Source: an uncultured Neomegalonema sp. (GTDB lineage Bacteria > Pseudomonadota > Alphaproteobacteria > Rhodobacterales > Rhodobacteraceae). Taken from it: a stretch of DNA of 5,321 nt. This document shows positions 1 to 5,321 of this stretch, piece by piece. The stretch spans positions 1-5,321 of the forward strand of contig CALDZQ010000285.1 of the NCBI GenBank assembly GCA_937944035.1, written 5' to 3'. The notes beneath the pieces were generated by a model that did no database searches, was not told the origin of the DNA, and saw nothing but the letters and a program-made list of their open reading frames with translations. The position numbers and the translations under genes were made by a program. The stretch's first letter is position 1. Each line of letters begins with the position of its first letter.

Positions 1-401
1 ACTGCTGACAAGAAGACGTCTGCGCGTTTGTCGTATCTGGTGCAGACTCTTCGCCAGTCCTTGAGCCGCCCTATGGCTCTTTCGACGGTGTTTCGTGCCT
101 TGTAGAGTTTCTTGTCGAACGGGTGGAAGCGCTTGCGTGTGGGGTTGTTGGGTATGACGGGCGTCGTTCCGCGTCCGAAGAGGAACTGGCGCAGCCGGTC
201 GGAATCGTAGGCCCTGTCCGCCAGCAAGGCCGACCCCGGCGGTAGATTGACGATGAGCCGTCCGGCAACGGGCGCGTCGCCCTTCTGTCCGGGGGTGAGA
301 TCCATGATCAGGGGTCTGCCCCGGCCGTCTACGACAAGGTGGATCTTCGTCGTCCGGCCACCGCGCGAGCATCCGATACACTGCGTATCACCCCCCCTTT
401 T
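1..401 (-). CDS. IS5-family transposase, OrfB (C-terminal DDE catalytic part), cut by window edge
   Basis: Read by hand in the -1 frame relative to OrfA, the minus strand stays open from the slippery tract to base 1. It gives GDTQCIGCSRGGRTTKIH, then LLADRAYDSDRLRQ and NTVERAIGRLKDWRR, ending YDKRADVFLSAV at the edge. In fused OrfAB numbering the second catalytic aspartate is D168 (LADRAYD) and the glutamate is E213 (NTVER). The YREK signature of IS4/IS5 transposases is complete: Y206, R209, E213 and K220. The protein cuts and joins the ends of its own element. About 240 fused residues are visible, and relatives usually end some 15-20 residues later. No clear separate start with a ribosome site was seen, so expression by frameshift from OrfA is the likely route. 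The start given is the slippery tract, not a true start codon. Confidence 0.88.
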
Positions 402-718
402 GGCCCAGTCGCTGAACGCTGGACCTTTATCGAGGTGCTGTCGATGGCATGGGTGTCCGCGGGAGCGACCTGACGAAGCGCCTCGAACAGGCGCTTCCAG
501 ACGCCTCGCCGCGACCAGCGGCTCCAGCGATTGTAGATCGTCGTGGAGGGACCATAGACCGACGGACAATCGCGCCATCGGCAGCCAGATTTGAGGACGT
601 GAATGATCCCGCTGATCACCCGACGATCATCGACGCGACGTGCCCCCGGTTGGTTCGTCGGTAGATGCGGCTCTATCGCCGACCACTGGCTATCGCTCAA
701 CCAAAACTCATGCGCCAT
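329..718 (-). CDS. IS5-family transposase, OrfA (N-terminal part, DUF4096-type)
   Basis: This frame gives 129 residues if read without frameshifting. Residues 1-85 (MAHEFWLSDSQWSAIEPHLP onward, with CRWRDCP and YNRWSRW) match the N-terminal DUF4096-type domain of IS5/IS427 transposases. The first catalytic aspartate is D93 in HAIDSTSIKVQRSATG, a typical context for this family. After residue 109 the frame leaves family-like sequence and ends in an arginine- and serine-rich tail at a TAG, while the family continues in the -1 frame (OrfB). OrfA alone therefore lacks two of the three catalytic acids. It could be a short accessory or regulatory product, and the working enzyme would be the fused OrfAB. 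The ATG at 718 is preceded by GAGAGGAG nine bases upstream, which supports this start. Confidence 0.9.
   Translation of the reverse strand: MAHEFWLSDSQWSAIEPHLPTNQPGARRVDDRRVISGIIHVLKSGCRWRDCPSVYGPSTTIYNRWSRWSRRGVWKRLFEALRQVAPADTHAIDSTSIKVQRSATGPKGGVIRSVSDARAVAGRRRSTLS
391..401 (-). other. Slippery tract A4G7, probable programmed -1 frameshift joining OrfA and OrfB
   Basis: On the minus strand four A are followed by seven G. In the OrfA frame this reads CCA AAA GGG GGG GTG, containing the heptamer A AAA GGG. A single -1 slip moves the ribosome into the frame encoding the rest of the transposase, starting GGT GAT ACG. OrfA-OrfB frameshifting at such tracts is established for IS427-type elements. 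Transcript slippage on the G7 run is an equally possible mechanism. A one-base sequencing or mutational error in the homopolymer would look the same and cannot be excluded from one sequence. Confidence 0.75.
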
Positions 719-727
719 GATCCAAAA

Positions 728-735
728 CTCCTCTC
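728..735 (-). promoter_or_regulatory. Ribosome binding site of the transposase
   Basis: The minus strand reads GAGAGGAG, nine bases before the ATG at 718. This is a good Shine-Dalgarno match at normal spacing and fixes the OrfA start. The roughly 55 bases between it and the IS end are AT-rich, but no convincing -35/-10 pair was found there. Confidence 0.7.
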
Positions 736-776
736 AGAGACAATGAATCACGCGAAATAAGCAAGATCAATATTTT

Positions 777-792
777 GATTGGGTTCAGAGCC
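777..792 (-). repeat. IS terminal end next to skp (putative terminal inverted repeat)
   Basis: The outermost bases read GGCTCTGAACCCAATC on the minus strand and are followed outward by TA. They lie directly between the skp stop codon and the transposase leader, which is where the element's end must be. The partner repeat is outside the window, so neither its length nor its identity can be shown. Confidence 0.6.
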
Positions 793-1349
793 TAATCCGC
801 GCCCTGGATGTCTAATGACAGTTCAACTTCCGGCAGTACCTTGTCCAAGCGGGCAATGGCTTCATCGGTGATGTTGAGTTGGTCAACGCTGAGGACAATC
901 TGGCTTGGGTCGAGCAGGACCAGCGCGTTGCGTTCGCGCATGATCGTGGCCAAAACCCGCGTCACCTGACCGCGCAGCAGGGCGGAAGCCTCTTGCAGAA
1001 GTTGCTGTAAGCGGCGGCTTTCGACCTCTGCAAAGGCGCGGTTTTCGAATACCTGTTTTTCGAATGCCTGCACGCGGGTACGGAATTCTTCGCCCGTCAG
1101 GGTGGGACGCTCTTCAGCCAGGATTTGCTCTTCAAGGCGGATGGCAGCCTCGCGGTCGGCGATGGCTTTTTGGATGCGGGCGCGGATTTCAACTTTCTTT
1201 GATTGAATATCCCGGCCCGCTGCCGTCTCATTCTTGATGCGCTGCATGTCAACGATCAGGATTGGCGGATTTTCAGCGGTCTGAGCCACAGCCGGGCCTG
1301 AAAGGCCCAGCATCAACACGATCAGCCAGCGGATGCGCGCCCGTCGCAT
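792..1349 (-). CDS. skp: Skp/OmpH family periplasmic chaperone
   Basis: This 185-residue protein fits the OmpH/Skp family in size and layout. Residues 1-22 form a Sec signal peptide: RRARIR, a hydrophobic core, then AVA before QTAEN. The mature protein opens with ILIVDMQRI, the usual first beta strand. Residues 40-140 are long, charged, coiled-coil-like helices (the tentacles). Residues 142-172 return to a strand-helix pattern (LVLLDPSQIVLSVDQLNITDEAIARLDKVL) that corresponds to the family's C-terminal core. Skp holds unfolded outer-membrane proteins in the periplasm and hands them to the BAM complex, which fits its place just downstream of bamA. The ATG at 1349 is the earliest possible start, because an in-frame TAG lies two codons upstream. 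No clear Shine-Dalgarno is seen. The TAG stop at 794-792 coincides with the IS junction, so the native C-terminus may have differed slightly. Confidence 0.9.
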   Translation of the reverse strand: MRRARIRWLIVLMLGLSGPAVAQTAENPPILIVDMQRIKNETAAGRDIQSKKVEIRARIQKAIADREAAIRLEEQILAEERPTLTGEEFRTRVQAFEKQVFENRAFAEVESRRLQQLLQEASALLRGQVTRVLATIMRERNALVLLDPSQIVLSVDQLNITDEAIARLDKVLPEVELSLDIQGAD

Positions 1350-1428
1350 CGTCTAAAGCGGCTTCGCGCGAAGCGGATACACGTCACAGGGAATTTTCAC
1401 TGAAACAGCGATCATTGAAATGCCCTAG
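1350..1428 (+). repeat. Extragenic repeat, copy B, between bamA and skp
   Basis: Read on the plus strand this stretch starts CTAAAGCGGCTTCG (from 1353) and ends GAAATGCCCTAG (to 1428). Copy A, on the minus strand upstream of bamA, starts CTAAAGCGGTTTCG and ends AAAATGCTCTAG, with a similar total length (about 75 bases against about 79). By hand alignment the first 32 bases match at 23 positions without gaps. The last 28 match at about 18 with a one-base shift, while the centre is poorly conserved. The copies are inverted relative to each other. B fills nearly the whole 75-base gap and its end includes the bamA TAG stop (1427-1425). It is likely a diverged member of a small dispersed repeat family. 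No protein is encoded. Confidence 0.55.
1361..1374. repeat. Perfect 14-base palindrome just upstream of skp
   Basis: GCTTCGCGCGAAGC is its own reverse complement and could form a five-base-pair stem with a GCGC loop in the transcript. It sits 11 bases before the skp ATG, where a Shine-Dalgarno would normally be, and forms part of repeat copy B. No T-run follows it on the minus strand, so it is not a typical intrinsic terminator. A role in mRNA stability or in skp translation is only an inference. Confidence 0.5.
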
Positions 1429-3902
1429 AAACGCGTTCCCGCCGTGAAGCGGAACGTCTCATCCTCGTCACCGTCTTCTTGCGCGATCGGATAAGCGAAG
1501 TTCATGCGCACGGGGCCGAATGGTGACTGCCAGAACAGGCTGGCCCCGACGGAGGCGCGGAACTTGGCGCTGTCATCGACATCGACGGTCGAGGTCACGA
1601 CGCCGTTCTCATCGGTGATGTTATAGCTGGTGTTATCCAGCCCGAACAGCGTACCCGCATCCGCAAAGACACCGCCGGCGAGGCCGTATTCTTCGGGCAG
1701 GGGCAGCGGGAAGGTCACTTCGGTACGCGCAATAGCGTAGAATTTGCCGCCCAGCTTATCGCGTGTCAGCGGATCTTCCGGCCCCAGTCCCGCGCTTTCA
1801 AAGCCACGGAACGAGTCGCCGCCAAGGAAGAAACGGTCGGAAATATTCGGCTCATAATCGCCAAATCCGACGATTGCGCCACCGGCCAACTCGATACTGC
1901 CCACCACTTCATCAGAAATCAGGCGCTGATACGCTTTCGCCGAAACTTCGGTTTTGATGTAGCGCGTGTCGCCGCCAAGCCCGGCAAAATCCTGATCCAG
2001 ACGCAACAGATAGCCCTTGTTGGGTTCAATCGTGTCATTGCGGCGGTCATGGGTCAGCGTATAGCCGACGGCGGAGGTGATGTTTGATCCGATGTCGTCG
2101 CGGATCAACTGTGATGCATTGATCGGCACATCGATGATCTCATCCTGCGAAATCCGGTAGCGCGTCGACAGGCGGGTATAGCGGCCCAGCGGGAAGCTCA
2201 GGCGCGGTGTGAAGCCCGTGTTGCGCACGTCGAAGGATGACGTGTCCTGATCGTCGGTTTCGCGGCGATAAATATCAAAGCCCGCCGCAACATCGCGGTC
2301 GAGGAAGCGCGGCTCTGTAAAGCTGAGGTCGTAGAGCTGGCTGGAGCCTGAAATCCGTGTGCGGGCGCGCAGGAACTGCCCGCGTCCGAGCAGGTTACGC
2401 TCGGTGATGGAGACCTCACCGGAGACACTGTCCGATGTGGAGAAGCCCAGACCAAAGCTGATCTGCCCCGTCGATTGCTCCTCAACCTGCGTATTCACGA
2501 TAATCCGGTCCGGTGCGCTGCCCGGTTGTGTGGTGACATCGACGGTGCGGAAAAAGCCCAAGCCCCGGATGTTTGAGCGGGAGCGGCGCACTTGCAGTGC
2601 GTTGAACGCATCCCCCTCAACCAATTCATATTCACGGCGTACCACACGGTCGAGCGTGCGCGAGTTGCCGATGATGTTGATCCGCTCAACAAAGACCCGC
2701 TCGCCTTCGTTCACTTCAAATGTGAGACCGACGGTGCGGCCTTCGGTGTTTTTGTCCGGAACCGTGTTGATCTCGGTAAACGCATAGCCCAATTCGCCCA
2801 AGCGCAAGGTCATCGCACTGACACTGTCGTCTATATCGGTCAGGCTGTAGGGATTGCCTTCACGGGCGACGATCAGAGAGCGCAGCTCCTCAACATCGAC
2901 ACCTTCGGCATTTGACACGATGTCAATGGAGCCGAAATCGTATTCCTCGCCCTCATTCACCGTGAAAGTCAGGAAAAATCCCTTCTTATCCGGCGATAAT
3001 TCGGCAACGGCGGAGAGAACCTCAAAATCCGCAAGACCGCGCGCAAGGTAGAAGCGGCGCAGCAATTCCTTGTCGAGTTCGAGGCGGTCGGGATCGTAGG
3101 TGTCTGTCGAGGACAGGAAGTTCAGCAGACTCGATTCGTCTGTCGAGACCACACGGCGCAAGCGGCGGTCGGAGAATTTGGTGTTGCCGATAAAGCGCAA
3201 GCTCTCAACGCCCGTTACCGCGCCCTCGTCAATCTCGAAAACCAGATCGACGCGGTTTTGCGGCAGTTCGATGATTTTCGGCTCGACGCTCGCGGCATAG
3301 CGGCCCGTGCGGCGGTATTGCTCCAGCAGGGTATCGGCATCCGCTTCGGCCTTGGCGCGGGTATAGACGCGGCGCTCGCGGCTGGTCAGCAGGCTGCGAA
3401 GGGGATCATCGTCGATCCGCTTGTTACCCTCGATGGAGATCTGGTTGATAACCGGATTTTCTTCGACCATCACGACCAGCGCGCTGCCGCGTTGTTCGAT
3501 CCGCACGTCTTTGAACAGGCCCGTGGCAAACAGGGCGCGGACGGAGGCGTTGATCTCGGAAGGCGTCGCCGTCTGGCCCTGCTTTACGGTCATGTAGGAC
3601 AGCACGGATGCGGGTTCGATCCGCTGATTGCCTTCGACGATGATCTGGCTGACGCCGGCATTGAACGGCGCGGCATTAATCAGTGCGCTGGAGGCGGGTT
3701 GGCTAAAACCCTGTTGAATGGTGGTCGGCTGCACGAAAACAGGCTGCGAGATGCCAGGCTGTACCGCCGTGGTGCTTGGCGCACCGGTCCCGAATCCGGG
3801 TGTCACCGCGCCGAATGTCTGGGCGGCGGAAAAGTTTGGAATGGCCCCTGCCGCGAGTGCCAATACAGCTGCTATCGCGGACGTTCCCAAGACTTTACGC
3901 AT
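1425..3902 (-). CDS. bamA: Outer membrane protein assembly factor BamA (Omp85 family)
   Basis: This 825-residue protein is the core insertase of the BAM complex, which folds beta-barrel proteins into the outer membrane. Residues 1-27 are a signal peptide ending SAA before QTFG. Residues 28-83 form a Q/P/S/T-rich linker. Five POTRA domains follow at about 84-150, 151-229, 230-321, 322-402 and 403-477, with recurring markers such as VEGNQRI, IEGNKRI, FIGNTKF and IIGNSRT, and closing acidic turns such as EIDEGA and TVNEGE. The barrel spans about 478-825. It contains the lid-loop motif FRGF (698-701; family (V/F/I)RG(F/Y)), the segment FADAGTLFG, and a C-terminal strand FRFTAGTRF ending in phenylalanine, as expected of an outer-membrane beta-signal. 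It lies between rseP and skp, the usual alphaproteobacterial order. The start at 3902 is supported by GGAGGA four bases upstream. The long linker before POTRA1 is the only unusual trait; the gene looks intact. Confidence 0.97.
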   Translation of the reverse strand: MRKVLGTSAIAAVLALAAGAIPNFSAAQTFGAVTPGFGTGAPSTTAVQPGISQPVFVQPTTIQQGFSQPASSALINAAPFNAGVSQIIVEGNQRIEPASVLSYMTVKQGQTATPSEINASVRALFATGLFKDVRIEQRGSALVVMVEENPVINQISIEGNKRIDDDPLRSLLTSRERRVYTRAKAEADADTLLEQYRRTGRYAASVEPKIIELPQNRVDLVFEIDEGAVTGVESLRFIGNTKFSDRRLRRVVSTDESSLLNFLSSTDTYDPDRLELDKELLRRFYLARGLADFEVLSAVAELSPDKKGFFLTFTVNEGEEYDFGSIDIVSNAEGVDVEELRSLIVAREGNPYSLTDIDDSVSAMTLRLGELGYAFTEINTVPDKNTEGRTVGLTFEVNEGERVFVERINIIGNSRTLDRVVRREYELVEGDAFNALQVRRSRSNIRGLGFFRTVDVTTQPGSAPDRIIVNTQVEEQSTGQISFGLGFSTSDSVSGEVSITERNLLGRGQFLRARTRISGSSQLYDLSFTEPRFLDRDVAAGFDIYRRETDDQDTSSFDVRNTGFTPRLSFPLGRYTRLSTRYRISQDEIIDVPINASQLIRDDIGSNITSAVGYTLTHDRRNDTIEPNKGYLLRLDQDFAGLGGDTRYIKTEVSAKAYQRLISDEVVGSIELAGGAIVGFGDYEPNISDRFFLGGDSFRGFESAGLGPEDPLTRDKLGGKFYAIARTEVTFPLPLPEEYGLAGGVFADAGTLFGLDNTSYNITDENGVVTSTVDVDDSAKFRASVGASLFWQSPFGPVRMNFAYPIAQEDGDEDETFRFTAGTRF

Positions 3903-3906
3903 TCAA

Positions 3907-3912
3907 TCCTCC
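3907..3912 (-). promoter_or_regulatory. Ribosome binding site of bamA
   Basis: GGAGGA on the minus strand lies four bases before the ATG at 3902. It is a strong Shine-Dalgarno with slightly short spacing. It fixes the start and contrasts with skp, which has no such site. Confidence 0.75.
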
Positions 3913-3981
3913 ATCGGCCTTCTTGCCGAATCTTTTCTTAACCATTTTCCGCACAGCTTAACGTCCCAATGCGGGAAATCA

Positions 3982-4055
3982 CTAGAGCATTTTGTTTTAG
4001 CGCGATTTCCAAGTCTCGCGAAGTGTGACCACTCAACTCGAAACCGCTTTAGCGC
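3982..4055 (-). repeat. Extragenic repeat, copy A, between rseP and bamA
   Basis: On the minus strand this element begins GCGCTAAAGCGGTTTCG (from 4055) and ends AAAATGCTCTAG (3983). It shares both ends and its approximate length with copy B between bamA and skp, in the opposite orientation. Inside, GCGATTTC (4002-4009) can pair with GAAACCGC (4040-4047) at seven of eight positions, and AGTG/CACT (4022-4025 with 4030-4033) could form an inner stem, giving a weakly folded structure. The element's start contains the rseP stop codon TAA (4051-4049). From memory, similar short extragenic repeats containing GAGCATTTTGTTTTA are abundant in Rhizobiales; that resemblance needs a search. The rest of the 146-base gap holds the bamA ribosome site but no convincing promoter. 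Confidence 0.6.
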
Positions 4056-5321
4056 ATTATGTCATTATAGGTCGCAAAGATCATCAACATCATAACAAGC
4101 GCCAGACCTATGGTCAGTCCGATCTCCTGCGCCTTTTCCCCCAACGGCTTACCACGGATAGCTTCTATGCCATAAAAAAGTAAATGACCCCCATCAAGAA
4201 CCGGGATCGGGAATAAATTAATCAATCCAATTGAAGCGGATAAAAGAGCCGTTAACTCGATCAGTGATCCCCAACCCTGCTGCGCGGCCTGCCCTGAGAC
4301 TTCGGCAATGCGGATTGGGCCGCCGAGATCAGCGGTATCGCCCCGCCCCCCGAACATTTCATAGATAAAGAACAGCGTGCCCGCGATGACGTTATACGTT
4401 CCGGTCGCGCCCGCTTTGAGCGCATCGACAGGGCCGAGCGTTTCCGTGGCCGATCCCATGCCCAGCGACTGTGAACTGTAGATGCCCACCAGCCATTCCA
4501 CCACGATTTCACCTTCGGCATTGCGCGTCTCTGTGCGGCGGGGGGTCAGTTCAAACGTGAAAGACTCGCCGTCCCGCATCACACCAACATCCACCGGTGC
4601 GCCGTCGCCCTCGATAATAACGGTGCGCATCTCGTTAAAGATGCTGATTTTCTTGCCGTTGATCTCGACGATCTGATCGCCGGGTTCAAGCCCTGCCTCA
4701 TCTGCCGCGCTGCCCGTTTTGGTGCGCTCGACGATGATCGGCGGCATGTATGTCATCGGCAGGGTGATGATCGAGCCGTCGCGCTCGACTTCAATGTCGT
4801 ATTCCGTGCCCGCGCCGTTGATGACGATGGTGGCGAAATCGCCAAAAGTTTCGACCGTCTCACCACCCACCGCATTGATACGGTCGCCGACTTCGAAACC
4901 GGCCCGTGCGCCCTCCTGATCCTCAGCGACAGAGCCGACAACAGGCTTTCCGCTGGATACACCCGCTGTCATCGCGACGGCGGCGATCAGGAGTGTGGAC
5001 AGGATGAAGTTGAAGACAGGCCCGGCGGAAACGATTGCCGCACGGCGGGGCAGGCTGGCGTTCGGAAAGGCGGCGGCGCGCTCTTCCTCGGTCAGCGTCT
5101 GTAAGGTTTCGTCATCAGCTTGGGCGCTGGCCGCATCGGCATCGCCGCGAAACTTGACGTAGCCGCCAAGCGGGATCGGGCAAATTTTCCAGCGTGTGCC
5201 GCGTTTGTCGTTCCACCCCATAATCTCCGGCCCGAAGCCGATGGAGAAAACATCCGAATGCACCCCGCACCAGCGGGCGACGATATAATGGCCGTACTCA
5301 TGGACGGCGACAACGACGCCC
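4049..5321 (-). CDS. rseP: RseP-type site-2 intramembrane zinc metalloprotease, N-terminus cut by window edge
   Basis: The reading frame enters from the right edge, and 423 residues are visible. HEYGH (visible residues 7-11, bases 5302-5288) is the HExxH zinc site in the first membrane helix. It is followed by the conserved FGPEIMGW...RGTRWKICPIPLGGYVKF region. A second membrane segment around 94-120 carries SAGPVFNF. Two PDZ domains lie at about 124-194 (ARAGFEVGDRINAV) and 195-261 (EAGLEPGDQIVEINGKKI). The third helix carries NLFPIPVLDGGH, whose LDG aspartate (about 376) is the third zinc ligand, and a last helix ends near the C-terminus. RseP cleaves membrane-bound anti-sigma factors and remnant signal peptides in the inner membrane. 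A GTG at 5263 could be mistaken for the start, but it falls after the active site; the true start is about 20 codons beyond the edge. The TAA stop lies within repeat copy A. Confidence 0.95.
   Translation of the reverse strand, partial: GVVVAVHEYGHYIVARWCGVHSDVFSIGFGPEIMGWNDKRGTRWKICPIPLGGYVKFRGDADAASAQADDETLQTLTEEERAAAFPNASLPRRAAIVSAGPVFNFILSTLLIAAVAMTAGVSSGKPVVGSVAEDQEGARAGFEVGDRINAVGGETVETFGDFATIVINGAGTEYDIEVERDGSIITLPMTYMPPIIVERTKTGSAADEAGLEPGDQIVEINGKKISIFNEMRTVIIEGDGAPVDVGVMRDGESFTFELTPRRTETRNAEGEIVVEWLVGIYSSQSLGMGSATETLGPVDALKAGATGTYNVIAGTLFFIYEMFGGRGDTADLGGPIRIAEVSGQAAQQGWGSLIELTALLSASIGLINLFPIPVLDGGHLLFYGIEAIRGKPLGEKAQEIGLTIGLALVMMLMIFATYNDIMR

Larger units (their letters stand above)
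1..792 (-). mobile_element. IS5-family (IS427-type) insertion sequence, left end outside window
   Basis: The element holds a two-frame DDE transposase read right to left. Its upstream end lies close to position 792, where the skp stop codon begins. Read on the minus strand this end starts GGCTCTGAACCC, which fits the terminal style of this IS group, although the matching left end is outside the window and cannot be compared. The next flanking bases are TA, a common target dinucleotide for IS5-family elements. About 790 bases are visible. Adding the missing last codons and end would give a total of roughly 0.85 kb, normal for the IS427 group. The transposase keeps all catalytic residues, so the element looks recent and possibly active. 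It lies in the same orientation as the rseP-bamA-skp genes. Family assignment is from protein recognition; the exact boundary is uncertain by 1-3 bases. Confidence 0.9.

Noticed and set aside
247..594. A 115-codon plus-strand open frame inside the IS
   Set aside because: It is antisense to the transposase, whose catalytic residues and family patterns are clear on the minus strand. It has no ribosome site or recognisable domain.
736..775. A transposase promoter built from TTGATC and downstream AT-rich bases
   Set aside because: The base block at the right spacing (TTCATT) is a poor -10 box, so the call would be guesswork.
1361..1374. The palindrome between bamA and skp as an intrinsic terminator
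   Set aside because: There is no T-run after it on the minus strand, the stem is short, and skp follows immediately in the same direction.
3915..3928. A small hairpin (CGGC/GCCG with a six-base loop) just upstream of the bamA ribosome site, as a possible regulatory RNA element
   Set aside because: A four-base-pair stem is expected by chance and matches no riboswitch or leader that I know.
3258..3941. A 227-codon open frame on the plus strand opposite the start of bamA
   Set aside because: It lies almost wholly antisense to a certain gene, resembles no family I recognise, and follows from the codon bias of GC-rich bamA leaving the opposite strand open.
3929..4048. A sigma-70 or RpoE-type promoter upstream of bamA
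   Set aside because: Candidate -35 boxes such as TTGGAA and TTGGGA have no acceptable -10 box at 16-18 bases, and no clear stress-sigma pair was found. The gap is also partly a repeat.
5092..5313. A minus-strand frame over the N-terminal part of rseP starting at an ATG
   Set aside because: It is an out-of-frame shadow; the rseP frame over the same bases contains HEYGH and the conserved PLGGYVKF region.

Overview
The window reads as a chromosomal segment of an alphaproteobacterium, most likely Rhodobacteraceae (roseobacter group). The basis is the gene order rseP-bamA-skp, the style of the proteins, and an IS5-family (IS427-type) insertion sequence. The genus cannot be fixed from what is visible. 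All real genes lie on the minus strand, so transcription runs from right to left.

Layout in order of transcription: (1) 5321-4049, rseP, a site-2 intramembrane zinc protease with two PDZ domains. Its first roughly 20 codons are cut off by the right edge, but the HEYGH active site is inside the window. (2) 4048-3903, a 146-base gap holding a diverged extragenic repeat (copy A) and the bamA ribosome binding site. (3) 3902-1425, bamA, the complete outer-membrane insertase: signal peptide, low-complexity linker, five POTRA domains and a 16-strand-type barrel. (4) 1424-1350, a 75-base gap that is nearly all a second, inverted copy (B) of the same repeat. (5) 1349-792, skp/ompH, the periplasmic chaperone that carries outer-membrane proteins to BamA. 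(6) 792-1, an IS5-family insertion sequence with its transposase split into orfA and orfB at an A4G7 slippery tract. It points the same way as the operon and runs off the left edge.

rseP, bamA and skp belong to one envelope-biogenesis cluster: Skp escorts unfolded outer-membrane proteins, BamA inserts them, and RseP-type proteases act in envelope quality control and stress signalling. In relatives this cluster usually continues into fabZ and lpx genes for lipid A. Here the IS begins exactly at the skp stop codon, so any such genes are separated from their usual upstream transcription.

I found no undescribed multi-gene system, CRISPR array, tRNA or rRNA. The points most worth following are the IS junction that supplies part of the skp stop codon, and a pair of inverted, diverged extragenic repeats flanking bamA whose ends overlap the rseP and bamA stop codons.
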